A DNA stretch of 64,000 nt from Cadophora sp. MPI-SDFR-AT-0126 (Eukaryota > Ascomycota > Leotiomycetes > Helotiales > Ploettnerulaceae), in NCBI GenBank assembly GCA_020747065.1, contig JAGMVK010000022.1:124001-188000 (forward strand), in the 5' to 3' direction. The notes beneath the pieces were generated by a model that did not search any database, was not told the origin of the DNA, and saw only the letters and a program-made list of their open reading frames with translations. Made by a program: the position numbers and the translations under genes. Positions 11,031 to 23,305 of this stretch are shown in pieces (the stretch's first letter is position 1; each line of letters opens with the position of its first letter).

Positions 11031-11992
11031 GATAAATGTAAGAAGTGATCGATTTATAGCAAGCGATCAATCTATTTCGTCTCAAGACACGGGGAGAGCC
11101 CACTTCGATGCAGCACACACTTATACCAGATACTGAAAAATGAAGGCCGTAAAAGAAGACCATCGCTGTGGATATCTAGGGCTCGCGTTCAAGTGGACAT
11201 TATCTGCTGTAGATAAAGATTTACAGATTAAGTACAGATAGCCAGTCCCTCATTGCCAATTGCAAATGAAGGGCTTTGGATTTCATGCAGCTGCCAGACA
11301 CACACTTTCCCCTCTCTATATTGGACGTGATGTGCAGTCTTGAATCATCATTTGACAGTATGGAAAGACCGCCCGCAATGGAGCCAGCAAGTAAACATGA
11401 GAGACGCTCTTGCGACTCTTCTTTAAGCCATGATCTTTTCAAAAAGGAAACTCGCTCGAAACCACGCGTGGACATTTAGACGAGAAAGAAGCATTGTGCT
11501 ATAAAGTCACGAGAGCTCCCAAAGCTGAACCAGGTTAGCTGCGGCAGGTTGTGCCATTGTGCACGATCATATGACGATACACTGGTTCATCATACTAATC
11601 AAATCAGTGTAGGGTTGAGAGAGCATAGTTGGATGTTATAACGAGTCTCAAGTGTACGTGCTTATCGAGCCTCAGGTCGAGTGTTGATATAAAATAGAGC
11701 CAAGAGGGTAAAGCTCCCGAGGCAGGGAAGCCAACCACCACGGTAGCCAGGGGAAGGCGGGGGTACTGTGCTCCGAGCAAAGTCAATCCATCACTGAGGA
11801 AAAGAGCAAAACGCAAGCCAAAGAATCATTGCATGAAAGGTGCTTCAGTGCCGAGCTTCTTGTAAATAATTTGGAAAATGTCCTGTCCTGCAATTATGGA
11901 TTGATAGAATGGACAAAGACAGAGTGACACCGGTCAAACGGAACCTTCACTCCCTCTCGCTTATGAATCCGGGGTTCTGGGCACGGCGGGGC

Positions 11993-12018
11993 GGACATGG
12001 ACATGGACATGGACATGG
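11993..12018 (+). repeat. GGACAT hexanucleotide repeat
   Basis: Four perfect copies of GGACAT plus a partial fifth. Confidence 0.9.
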
Positions 12019-12055
12019 GGCATAGGCACGCTCGGCACATTGTCGTCATAAGACC

Positions 12056-12076
12056 GATCGATGGATGGATCGATGG
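12056..12076 (+). repeat. GATC/GATG short repeat
   Basis: Alternating GATC and GATG tetramers form a self-complementary-rich simple repeat. Confidence 0.7.
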
Positions 12077-12150
12077 TCTGAGGAATTCAATTCCAATTTT
12101 ACATCCACGATTTCATACAATTTCATTTGCTGAATAGACAAAATCTAGAG

Positions 12151-12188
12151 CGACCGACCGACTGACCGACCGAGCAAGCAAGCAAGCG
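12151..12188 (+). repeat. CGAC and AAGC tetranucleotide repeats
   Basis: Five CGAC-type units, one imperfect, are followed directly by three to four AAGC units. This is a compound microsatellite upstream of the carnitine acetyltransferase gene. Confidence 0.85.
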
Positions 12189-13454
12189 ATACTTAGACTA
12201 AACTAACACTACTGGCGCTGGCTGTGGAAGTTTATTAGTCGTGTGTTTGTTCTCTGCTTTTTCAATATCCTGTCTACAGTATCTGCCTGTCTGTCGGCTG
12301 CTTCAAACCCCCAGATCACACCTCATCTACATTACCTACCTGGTGCTGCCACTACCCCCCGAGACCTCGTCCAACATCTTGATCCCAGCAGTATCCATCT
12401 TGTTGATTTGTGCAGCGAGACCAAGTCAGAAGACACAAAGGTCTTGCTCCCAGTCAGCTCAGCATTTGTGGGCTTAATAGTCGTCTCCCTGCACCTGCTG
12501 TCAGTACTCCCTCCACCACTCCACTTCATCCTCAACTCCAACTCACTCGCTCACTCCACCCACCCTATCGCCTTTGTTCCTTCTATCCATACCTTGGCTC
12601 CACACGCACCTCACCTGCATCGCCCGCTGTCAACCTCCGACGACAAACTATCCATCTACCTTGGACAAACCACCCACTGTTTTCGCCTCCGGTAAAAGGC
12701 TGTGCCCAAACATCCTCTTGTCCGGCCGGACGGCTTGGCCTCTCCATTGGGGCAACTCAAGCTTTTGCTGACTGCTGCTGTAACCTCTCAGAGCGGTATT
12801 AGGCGCTTTCACATGCGCTGATATTGTCATTTATTCGGCTCAGCTTGTCATACCAGGGTGCCAGGTTGGAAAGCAGCATCCATTCCTACATCCAGCATCA
12901 ACGCCAGGAGCTCTTGCACCGTCCGAAAGATAATCACACTCTCGGAAGAATAGGCCACACTGCGGACTATCTCGGCGCGACATTGCAGGAAAATCCCCTA
13001 TTAGCCGCCTCAGAAAGGTACGCATGCTCTCTTGTGTTCCCCTTGGTATGCAGATTTCCCCCAACTTTCAAAATTCGGTGCTGCGGACCTTTACATTAGC
13101 TCGGCATCATACCCAGCTAGTGTGCAGGTGTGGATGCTCTCCTACATGGGCCATCTGGCCGGAATGAGAGTTCAGTCCATGGATAGGTATCTGCAGCATC
13201 AATCATGCGGGGCAAACCCCCACCACGCTCGACATCCTGTAACCCAGATATAACCAAGGGCCCCCGAGTTACTTTGTTTCTTTCATTCTTTCCTTGTTGT
13301 CCTTCTATTTTTTGAAAAGTAAACCCTTCCTTCTTGTGGGATGCCATCCTATTACCTTCAAGATTGTCACTACTTCTACCGCACGGCACTACGCGGTCTG
13401 AATATCAGCACATCCATCTCACCACTCTACGCATAAATAATAAAGCTGACCAAG

Positions 13455-16140
13455 ATGCCGTCATTCAACACAGCCGTTCGTACTTTTACGATGCCGAAAT
13501 CTTTGAATGAGTCGTTGGCTGAGCCAGGAAATCCTCATACCGCCAAAGACTCAGGCCGATCTCTTGATGGAGCAAAGAAGGTCACCGAAGAGTACAACAA
13601 AGACCAGAAGAATCCTTTGGCAAGTGACCAGCCTAAGTATAAGGCTGGTATTACATTTGCAGCCCAGGACAAGCTTCCCAAGCTGCCCATACCGGACTTG
13701 GATAGCAGTACATCAAAGTATCTCGCCGCGTTGAAGCCACTTCAAAGTTCAAGGGAGCATGCGGAAACTCAACAAGCAGTAGAGGAGTTCCTCAAGTCCG
13801 AAGGGCCGGAGCTACAGGATAGGTTAAAGAAGTACGCCACTGGGAAGACGAGTTATATCGAGCAATTTTGTAAGTCATTTGGCTCGAAACGTTCGATATG
13901 TGTTAACAAAAGCAAGGGTATGATTCTTACCTGAACTTCGATAACCCCGTTGTCCTGAACTTGAATCCTTTCTTCTTGCTCGAGGACGACCCAACACCTG
14001 CAAGGAATAATCAAGTCACCCGTGCCGCGTCCTTAGTGGTGTCTGCCCTGTCTTTTGTCCGAGCCGTGAGGAAGGAAGAGCTGCCGCCTGATACTATCAG
14101 AGGGCAGCCTCTCTGTATGTACCAATACTCGAGATTGTTTGGAACGGCTCGTGTACCAACAGAAAATGGTTGTCATATTGGCCAAGATCCGGATGCCAAG
14201 CACATTGTTGTGCTTTGCCATGGCCAATTCTATTGGTTCGATGTTCTGGACGACAACTCGGACCTGATCATGACCGAAAAGGACGTTTCGATCAACCTTC
14301 AGACTATCGTGGACGATGCTCAGCAAACACCAATCCAAGAGGCGGCTAAAGGTGCTTTGGGTGTACTGAGTACCGAAAATCGAAAAGTTTGGTCTGGATT
14401 AAGGGATGTGATGACCAGAGACGAAGGGTCCAACAATGCCGACTGCCTTGGAATAGTAGATTCTGCGCTATTCATTCTCTGCTTGGATTACACCGAACCT
14501 GCCTCCGGAGCCGAACTTTGTGGGAACATGTTGTGCGGAACTAGTCAAGTTGAAAAGGGTGTTCAGATAGGAACCTGCACCAATCGATGGTACGATAAGT
14601 TGCAAATCATCGTTTGCAAGAACGGTAGCGCAGGTATTAATTTCGAGCATACTGGTGTTGATGGCCACACGGTTCTTCGTTTCGCAAGCGATGTTTACAC
14701 GGATACCATTCTTCGATTTGCCCGTACAATCAATGGACAAGCTCCAAGCCTTTGGGCATCAACAAGTCCCGATCCATCCAAGCGAGATCCTGAGAGCTTT
14801 GGCGATGTCAGCACTACACCCCACAAGTTGGAATGGGATATGGTGCCCGAGCTCAGCATTGCTCTTCGATTTGCTGAAACTCGCCTTGCCGATCTGATTC
14901 AGCAAAACGAATTTGCAACCCTGGACTTTGCTGCATATGGCAAGAATTTCATGACGGGAATGGGCTTCTCACCTGACGCTTTCGTTCAGATGGCTTTCCA
15001 AGCTGCATACTATGGATTGTATGGCCGTGTGGAATGCACTTATGAGCCAGCTATGACGAAGGTCTATCTCCATGGTCGCACAGAGGCCGTCCGCTCTGTT
15101 ACCTCCGAGTCTGTAGATTTTGTGCAAACATTCTGGGCGGAAAATCCGCCACAACAAAAAGTTGATGCGCTACGAAAAGCATGCCAACAGCACACTGCAA
15201 ATACCAAAGAGTGCGCCAAGGCACAAGGTTGTGATCGACATCTTTACGCACTATTCAGTGTGTGGCAGAAGGCACTTGACGAGGATGGAGCTGAGGCTGC
15301 GAGCAGCACCGGGATGAGCAGCAATGGGTACTCGAGTCCTGTCGATGGTAGCTCCGAAAGAGATCCCGCATCAGTTGTTGGTAGCCCAGGCAGGAATTCC
15401 CTGATGTCTATCGATGGCGACGAAGTTCACTCGGTCCGCTCCAACGGGAATCGTGCGCGTGGTAACTCCTCACCATCCCGTGGCCAGAACCACAATATGC
15501 CTCTTCTCTTTGCCGACAGTGGATGGGATAAATTGAATAATACCATCATATCGACATCCAACTGCGGCAATCCTTCTCTCCGACACTTTGGCTTTGGACC
15601 GACATCTGGAGATGGTTTCGGTATTGGCTATATCATCAAGGACGAAGGCATCAGCATCTGCGCCAGTAGCAAGCATAGACAAACAAAGCGATTCGTCGAT
15701 GCACTGGAAAGTTACTTACTTGAAATCAGACGTGTGCTGCGCCTGACTCAACGCAGAGGCACAAGCCCGAAGGCAAGCCGAGTTCGTGAGGCTAGTGCAA
15801 CTCGACCCAAGCCTGGAAGCAGACTCAAGTCGAGAGGAAGAGTCATCAAAGCCCACGAGCCTGGCAAGAAAACTCCAGGAACCATGACACCTGCAGATGA
15901 GAGTGCAGCTGTAAGCGACGATGAGGGTCTGGGAGGATGTAAGTTCTCTCCTTATTCAGATGGCAGTTTGAGATAATACTAACCTCTGAAGATGGCTTCT
16001 TTGACGCAGGAATGTTACTTCAAGCTTTGAAAGCTCGCGGCGAGGGTTTGGATGATGGATCAACTAAACCATCTGAGCGGGCGACGGTCAACGCGAGGAG
16101 AAGGGAGATTGGAAAGAAACTCAGACTAAGCGAGTATTGA
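13455..16140 (+). CDS. YAT2: Carnitine O-acetyltransferase, Yat2/FacC type
   Basis: This moves acetyl groups between CoA and carnitine so that acetate-derived acetyl units can reach mitochondria during growth on C2 compounds or fatty acids. Exons are 13455-13869, 13917-15938 and 15992-16140, giving 861 residues. Joining exon 1 to exon 2 restores YIEQFWYDSYLNFDNPVVLN, the conserved entry to the acyltransferase fold. The catalytic histidine is His383 in FEHTGVDGHT, and MYQYSRLFGTARVP is also a family motif. The substrate region includes GDGFGIGYIIKD. The protein is longer than Cat2-type enzymes: a low-complexity insert (about residues 610-680, Ser/Gly-rich) and a basic C-terminal tail resemble the larger yeast Yat2. 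No clear mitochondrial presequence or peroxisomal SKL end is seen (it ends LSEY), so a cytosolic enzyme is likely. Confidence 0.92.
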
Positions 16141-16702
16141 GTGGGGGACCGGGGGCGGCTCTCGTGGTTTGGGAAGGGAATGATGGCAGGACCGTGTAAC
16201 ATAAGATCAGCACTAGTGTGAGATAGTTATAGCGTTTGAAATAAATAACAGTGTCACCCTCCAAGATCGCTCCTACAAAATTGAGCAGCTGCCCTGGAAT
16301 ATGGCCCCGTCATGTACAGAAGCACGGTTGCTAACGCACTATAAGCAGTTATAAATTCGCTGCTATGAACGGCTTTTATTAATGGTACGAAATAAATCAG
16401 CTTCAGCTGTGAGTTCTAAGTTTCATTTTCACTTGTAACTATACATCATTCTACTCCGTCAATGCCCTGCGACCAAAACGCCTACAACCACCTGGGCATG
16501 GCAAAAAGAAGCCGAAGATTAGCCGACCACCCCCCACTAAGATAAGCTTAATCCTGACCCTTGCCCTTCCTTGTCCAGAAATTCTCAAAATCAGCCAACC
16601 TCCTCGCCCCACGATTCTCCTTTGCCCTGAAGAAACAACAAGACAGAACTTACGTGCAAAGATACGCTCCAGAACTTCGATAGACCAAGAACAGCCGCCA
16701 AT
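16141..16702. other. Intergenic region
   Basis: This holds the 3' end of the carnitine acetyltransferase gene and the promoter of the small zinc-finger gene. Nothing else is recognised. Confidence 0.5.
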
Positions 16703-17320
16703 ATGCCTGTTTCCAAGAAGATGAAGGTATGTCTAACTTCCCTCAAGTGAAGTGATATGGGATGATGGTCCGACCGTCACCTCGCGACAATGAGGCTGAG
16801 AGTGAGGAGTTTTGGGCAGAGAAAGTGGAGCTGGGAGTCTAATATGAACCTAAATGCTAACAGAGAGGCATAACTACAGATCCAGCGCGAGCACCGCAAA
16901 GCCGAAGCAGCAGGAACCCGAGCCCCCGTCAAGGCAAACGGTCTCCCAGTCAAGGCACCTAAGCCAACGAGTCTGGTAACTACCTCCAGACAGACCTCCT
17001 GAACCCACTGATATCAATTAAAGCCATCCCTCATACCATCCAGCTCCCATTTAAGTACATGGACTCTCCAAGTCGGAAGCAAGAGCGAGATTTCTGAGTG
17101 CTGAGGATGGAGGTGAAGAGTGAACATGCATCGCTTGAAGGTTGAGACTGAATGGATGATCGAACAGCAGACTAATCATGGTGCATAATAGTGCGCCAAT
17201 TGCCGCAAGGAGATCGTCAATACCAACCTCAAACAACTCGAAGTCCACGCTGAGACGCACGACCAGAAGCTGTGGCCTAAGGAGAAGTGCTGGCCGGATA
17301 TCTTCAAGGGAGATGCTTAG
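16703..17320 (+). CDS. Small zinc-finger protein (zf-met2/At2g23090-like)
   Basis: This is a small basic protein of unknown role. Exons are 16703-16726, 16880-16975 and 17192-17320, giving 82 residues. The introns (153 and 216 bp) are long for this window. The N-terminus is lysine/arginine-rich (MPVSKKMK, then IQREHRKAEAAGTRAPVKAN). The C-terminal half holds a C-x2-C-x13-H-x4-H finger in CANCRKEI...EVHAETH, followed by a conserved-looking WPKEKCWPDIFKGD end. This resembles small fungal and plant zinc-binding proteins of the zf-met2 type. The splice junctions are inferred because they join a basic leader to the complete finger in frame. Naming to family level is moderate. Confidence 0.75.
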
Positions 17321-18001
17321 ATCTTTCCTTGATCTGAAGGATACTGGTGCTCGACTTGATACTGGTTCAGGGCGAGGTGGTAGGGGTTGGGTTCGCGGAG
17401 AATATTTGCTGGTTTCACCGGGATGACTGCATAGGCGCTTTGCTATTTGATGGCTTGGGGTTCCGGCATAGCTTGCTTGCGGTGATGAATATGACGCGAT
17501 GAACTAATCATTCTCCAAAGGTCTTATAGAACGCCTTGTTACCTTTTTACGTTGTGTCGAGAATGCCAAACAGCCAAAGTTGGTGAGTGTACGCGTGTGG
17601 AGAGGTGCCTCTAGACTTGCTACTTGGGACGGGCCAGTTCGTGCTATCTTCAAACCTGTCCGCGAGTGGTCTACTAGCATTGTATTGTATTTGATCTCTG
17701 TTGCAAGAATCTGCTTTGTACGCTTGTATTTCTTCTGACACTTTTGCAACGTGTAGACCTGTTCTTTATTTTACTCGTGTATTCCTCTACGTCGCTCTAT
17801 CCTCCTAGATCACACTGTCTGACCCATCAACCCATTCAAGGAGACATATATTGATCAAGTCTTGATTGATCGGTATGGACTATATTTTATGGTACTTACG
17901 AGGGGCTGTATGTACATATATCAATTTCGTCTATGGCATAGCTGACTGAGTTCTATTGAACAGGTCTTTCCGAGTGCCTATATGACATCCCACTAGACTC
18001 A
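17321..18001. other. Convergent 3' intergenic region
   Basis: The region lies between the stop codons of the zinc-finger gene and the ABC transporter gene. It holds only short open frames (up to 82 codons) and presumably both 3' untranslated regions. Confidence 0.5.
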
Positions 18002-21000
18002 CTACTGTAGGAGCTGTTGCATCGAATTTATTCGATAACTCTCCCTCCTTTCCATCAGCTCGGCATGATTTCCACTGTCGACAATCTGGCCACCCTCGAC
18101 AACAAGGATTATATCCGCCCTCTGCACAGTATGGAGACGATGTGTAATGGCGAGGACAGTCGTACTCCGAGCAGCTTCTTCTAGGCCGCGTTGAAGCGCC
18201 TCCTCACTGGCCGCATCGAGAGCACTAGTGCTCTCATCAAGTAGAAGCAAACGCGGTCGCCGTACGAGAGCTCTAGCTATAGCCAGACGCTGTCGTTGTC
18301 CTCCCGAGAGCCGCGATGATGCTGAAGCTCCACATTCAGTATCGTAGCCATCAGGAAGCGCAGCGATAACATCGTGGATGTTGGCAAGCCGGCATGCCTC
18401 TTCAATTTCAGCATCGGTTGCCTCGTGGCCCGGTGGAGCTCCCAATGCTACGTTAAAACGGACAGTGCCATCGAACAGCGCAGGTTCCTGAGGAACAATG
18501 GCCATTGTTTCACGGAAAGCAGCTGGCAACTGAGCAATGTCCCGTCCATCGACCAGGACTTCTCCTGCGGTTGGGGAATACAGCCTTTGCACAAGATTCA
18601 TAATCGTCGATTTCCCGGCTCCTGAAGGTCCCACGAGTCCACAAAACGTATTTGGAGGGAGCGTGAAGGAGACGCTGTCCAATATGATGACATCGGGTCG
18701 ACTTGGATAGGCAAATGAAACGTTCTTGAAGGCGAGGCTCGAGCCGCCGTGGAATTGGTTGACCGAACTACTACATGTTTTAATGTCCGCTTCCATGTCA
18801 TCGCTAGCTTTTGCCGGGTCGCGGCCATTTCCAGTATGTGTACTGGATCCTAAATTGACGACCGTCATGACCCGGGACAATGCAAGCCGTGCCCGAGAAA
18901 ATTCGGGGGCTAGCGAGAACATGCTGCTCCATAGTTGTGCGCTTGTCAACATCGCTACCAGGATGATGAGGAAGTCCGTTTGCGTGTATTGTCCTTTCAT
19001 GATGAGTTGCGAACCCCACCAGTACGCCAGTGCATTAACAAATATACCTGCTGTATAAGAAATGGCGAGAAAGACATTGGTCACCACTGAGGCCCGTACC
19101 ACCTGTTTCTTGGGTGCAAGTAGCAGGCGGGCAAAGGAATCCATGTATTCTTCTTCCAGGGACAGTACTGCGACTGTTTTTATCGACTGGATTGCCTCAG
19201 TAGCCAGCGTTGTTGCCGTGGAAAACGCTTCCTGGTGGCGCTCTTCGTAGCGAGCCAGCATACGGAGCTGCATGAACCCTGCGCCTAAGAGTATCGGAAC
19301 CGTGACGAGACATACCAAGGCAATCTTCCAGGCAAATATGTGCGATACGATGATGGAGATCACAACATTCATGCACACGGCAAAGATCGTGCCAAAAGTC
19401 GATCCTGAAAATGCACCTACGGCCACGCTGTCTTTGGTGATGACACCGAGTAAGCTAGTTGGGTTTCTACCTTCTGACTGATGCCAATGGAGGGTCTGCT
19501 CGAGAAGTGACCGGAAAGAGAGAACACGGAGATTATAGAGAAGTCTCTCGGCTATGGTACCAAAGCCAAACCAGGCGAGGAAGTTTGCGACCAATTCAAC
19601 ACCTGCCAACATGAAGTAAAGGCCAGCAAATAGCCGACCCATGGACCGCATCTTCTCCATGGTGTTCTCGCATGGATTAAGGGCGCCGACTGTGAAGCCA
19701 AAAATGACACCAGCCCCAGTGAAAGTGGCTCCGACGAAAACAGCCGCAGTCATGGCAATCACGAACCACCCAAGTGATGGTCGGATGAGCCAAGCGATGC
19801 CTCGCAAGACGGAGCCAAAGGGCTTAACGATATCAAGTTCGGTATCTTTGGCTTCCTCCTTCTTTCCTTGGTCCACGTTGAAAGTATTCTCTTCGATCCG
19901 GTCATTGTCAAGTCCTTTAGTGATCTCAATGCTTTGTGACCCTCTTAGGGTCGAAGCATCTAGCGAGTCACTGGATACAGATTTCCCACCAGATTTGCCG
20001 GTGCTTCCAAGGCTCTGTAGTTTAGCCATTCGTGCGAATTCGCTTTTTTCGTGAGCCATGAGCTCGGAGTACGTTCCCTGCTCAACGACACGGCCGGCCT
20101 GCATCACGATAATATTGTCGGCGTTTCGAATTGTCGATAATCGATGAGCAATGGAAATGATAGTACGTCGCTCAGCCGCAGCGTGCTCTACTGCCAGTTG
20201 AATTCGTTTCTCACTGGCCGAGTCTAGAGAAGCGGTCGCTTCATCTAGCACAAGGACTTCCGGGTCGCGGATCAAGGCTCGAGCCAGTGCAATCCTTTGC
20301 CGTTGTCCTCCACTCAGGCGGGAACCGCTAGGACCAACTGATGTGCCATACCCCGAATCAAGACGCTCGATGAAGCTTGCAGCATCAGCCTGCTCAGCAG
20401 CGTGGCGAACCAGCTCTATGATCTTTGCTAATTCAGGTCTCAGAGACGCTGTGGCAGAAAGAGCGTCTTTGCCATGTCCTTCGACTACGACGCTGGCGAG
20501 CGCAGGGCTGTTGAGAAATGGCTTGAGATGTTGATGAGCAGGCTTAGACGAATTGACAAGGCCAAGAGCAATATTCTCCAAGATACTGCGGTCGAGAAGA
20601 GACGGTTCTTGCTGCACGAAACTTATGAAACTGCGGAGCGAGCGAACGTTGAGATTCCGCAAGTCGTGGCCATCCAACTCAACGTGACCCTCGGTCGGGT
20701 CGTGCAGACGAGCCATGAGAGCCGCAATTGTAGATTTTCCACTTCCTGACAATCCCACAATAGCAGTATAGGTCCCTGCTGGGAAGTCTAGTTGCACTTG
20801 TTGCAAGACTGGCTCCCCTGCCCGGGAGGGAAATTCAAATGAGACATTGCGGAAAGCTAGCGACTTGGCCGTGCTCGAAGGGAGAATTATTCCATCCTTT
20901 GAGGTGCCATCGATGGCGGAAGGTGCCAATATATCCTGTTGGAGCCTTTCGTACGCAGAAATAGCAGCTCCAAGGAATGGAAGCGTCGGTGCAATCCCTC

Positions 21001-22244
21001 CCAACATTACACACTAGATCGGAAAGTCAGCATATGAGTCATGCTCCAACTGGGCGTGGGATATGATAGTGCATGCATGTCACAACAGGAATCGAGGAAA
21101 TGGAGTGAACCCCAGACGTCACTTACGGCATCGACAAGCAAATATATTATTGTATATATCTGTCCCACACTGGCACTGCCATCTTGCTTGACCGCAGCGT
21201 CTGCGATACGGATACTTCCTTGCCAGAATGCCAATGCGTTTCCTGAATATGCAATGAAGTAAAGCAAACCAGTCTGGAGGGCAGCGATCGAAGCTTTAGT
21301 AGTAGCAAATCTCTTCGCTTTCGCCATATGCGATGCAAATTTCGCTTCAAGCCGAGGTGCAGCACCGAAAGTCTGAACAACAGCAATATGAGACAACGCC
21401 TCAGATGCAATGGATGACGCCGAGGATGTTTCTCCCATCTGGTGTACCACATACTTTCCTATATATTTGCCGCCTAAAATCCCCGAAATCAGGAAAGCTG
21501 GAAGCATGCAAATCAAGATGCCAGCGAGACGAGGCTGCTTAGAGAATGCGATGATGAAAACAGTTACAAAGAAGCTAAGGGTAGTGATTATATTGCCAAC
21601 TTTCTCTGACGTACCCGCTTGGACTGCGGTAATATCTCCATGAAGGCGGTTTGAAACTTGACCAGCTGCTCCACCAGTGTCGAAGAACGCCGGGGGCTGG
21701 CGGAGGAGAGCGGAGACATATCGCGTGCGCAGCCGCTGTGCAAGGCGTTGGCTGATGATATTCCAACATGTCAAGTGGCCATAGATGAGGACGAGAGAGA
21801 TAGCACCAATCCAGGCCGTTTGGATTACTTTTTTATTGATGGTTGACTCATATCCGAATGGGTCGACAGCAATGGAACTATCACTCTCAGCAGCACATGT
21901 AGCATCGTTGAAGTTGTCGATGAGTTGACCGAAGAGGACACCCATCAATGGAAATGGTATGCCAGCACCGATTGCGGAAAGACTTCCGCAGATAATGAGT
22001 GCAACATCTAACCATGATGGCTGAGCCGCGAAGAGCAGTTGGAAGTATGTGAAATAACTCTTGAACGACTGCAGGTTCGGTTAGAACGCAATTCACTCTC
22101 AACAATCTGTCGACTCACTGATAGTGTGTTCTGTTTCTGAGCTGGAGGGCAAATACTCTCACTACTGGCTTTCTTCTCAGAAAGTTGCATCTCTTTCGCT
22201 GCTGGTAGACTTTCTGCCACTTCTTTATTCACTTCGGTCGTCAT
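18002..22244 (-). CDS. Full-length ABCB (MDR-type) ABC transporter
   Basis: This is an ATP-driven exporter of the multidrug/Ste6 type in the plasma membrane or a vesicle membrane. Exons are 22244-22119, 22068-21127 and 21013-18002, giving 1359 residues, normal for the family. The order is TMD1-NBD1-TMD2-NBD2. NBD1 has Walker A GLSGSGKST (443-451), signature LSGGQ (589-593) and Walker B VLVLDE (609-614). NBD2 has Walker A GPSGAGKST (1151-1159), signature LSGGQ (1258-1262) and Walker B LLLLDE (1278-1283). Both nucleotide sites look intact. A charged, Ser-rich linker follows NBD1. The start was chosen at MTTEVNKE (AAAAC before ATG); an in-frame ATG at 22286 is an alternative. GATA elements lie 176-460 bp upstream. 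The neighbourhood with a siderophore-type MFS gene recalls SitT/AbcB-like transporters of siderophore loci, but the substrate cannot be read from sequence. Confidence 0.93.
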
Positions 22245-22419
22245 GTTTTGACTTCTAGTTCCAGGATTTGGACGAGAAAGTAACAAGAAAAAGTGAGAAC
22301 TTTAGACGACATGACAATTCGGCTTGTAGGGCGGTGATCTCTTGGCCACACAGAGCAGCACGACGTTATTCGGCGTCCGTTATGCAGATACTATTTAGTT
22401 CAGATCGGGTAATCTGAGG

Positions 22420-22428
22420 ATCTGATAA
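22420..22428 (+). promoter_or_regulatory. GATA motif ATCTGATAA, iron-regulator type
   Basis: This matches exactly the ATCWGATAA motif known for the fungal iron repressor SreA/Sre1. It lies 176 bp upstream of the ABC transporter start. Binding is inferred, not shown. Confidence 0.5.
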
Positions 22429-22517
22429 AGATTGACCCCTTGGCAATGCACTTCAAGTGGAGAAAGTGGAGCAGTCACGGGTCGGTACGTGGACAATAAA
22501 CAAGGAAGATTCTTCCA

Positions 22518-22531
22518 TTATCTAATCAGAT
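22518..22531. promoter_or_regulatory. GATA element TTATCTAATCAGAT, copy 1
   Basis: The reverse strand reads ATCTGATTAGATAA, containing ATTAGATAA, one mismatch from ATCWGATAA. The same 14-mer recurs at 22691. Confidence 0.4.
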
Positions 22532-22690
22532 TGTCGATCAGCATGGTTGTTGGAAAAGTATTAAGATGAGCCTACGTCGCCAAGGGTCTTGGAAATTGAC
22601 GCTTCTGCATCTGTCGAAAGCTTCCAAGACATCCTCCTCCATAAGTGGCGCCATGCCCGGTGTCGGACAACACTTGACAAGGAAGAAATT

Positions 22691-22704
22691 TTATCTAATC
22701 AGAT
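22691..22704. promoter_or_regulatory. GATA element TTATCTAATCAGAT, copy 2
   Basis: This is a second perfect copy of the 14-mer at 22518, 173 bp away, in the spacer between the ABC transporter and GNAT genes. Confidence 0.4.
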
Positions 22705-23305
22705 CCAGAAATAAGGGTCGAAAGAATTGCTCGAGATCGTGGGTATGTCTACGTCCTTCCCCGAATGCTTGCCCTTCTCACTAGTTCCAGACCCTCATTT
22801 CACGGAATTGGGTACCATTGTGTCAACTCATGTATCAGGAGAAGGGTGAGTGAGTCCGCACGACCCGGTTCCTGTGTGTGTGCAGCAAGTATTTGAGTCC
22901 GCATTGTCAACATGCTACAGTAGAGAAGTCTCCAACACCGGGGTCTCTCCGGACAAGGCTATGTGACGGCACACAGAAGCCACAATGGGAACGGTGTCTC
23001 TTGGCGTCTCTTGGGCAGTGTGTGATATGGCAATTCGGGGCTGTAATTTGATATCGTTTCGTCATACGAGGATTCGTGATTCTGAGGGGCAAGCCAGTCA
23101 AGAAAATTGTAGGCTATGCAACAGGTGATCACGGAGCATGAGGGCATGAATTGACTGAGATCGTCGAAAGAAGGAAATATGGAGTTTCGCCGATCACTTC
23201 TCATCACTCTATCGGTCGAAAGTAGGACACGCATTTTGTCATTATTGATCTCCCAAAAGCTTTGTGAAAGACTCGAACTAGCCGCAAGGTATATATTACC
23301 ACCAA

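Larger units (their letters stand above)
11031..13454. other. Long upstream region of carnitine acetyltransferase gene
   Basis: This 2.4-kb region has no convincing coding gene. From about 12240 it is pyrimidine-rich on the plus strand, with many CT runs such as 13271-13317, typical of a fungal promoter and long leader. The open frames at 12243-12830 reflect this skewed composition. Microsatellites are listed separately. A leader with upstream ORFs or a 5' intron is possible. Confidence 0.5.
22245..23305. other. ABC-GNAT intergenic region
   Basis: This 1.06-kb stretch is the promoter side of the ABC transporter and the 3' side of the GNAT gene. Apart from the GATA elements listed, only weak short frames occur. 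Confidence 0.5.

Noticed and set aside
12243..12830. Overlapping plus- and minus-strand frames up to 150 codons
   Set aside because: They follow from pyrimidine-rich, low-complexity DNA upstream of the carnitine acetyltransferase gene. There is no domain and no codon pattern.
19641..20054. 137-codon plus-strand frame
   Set aside because: It is the antisense shadow of the ABC transporter linker and second membrane domain.
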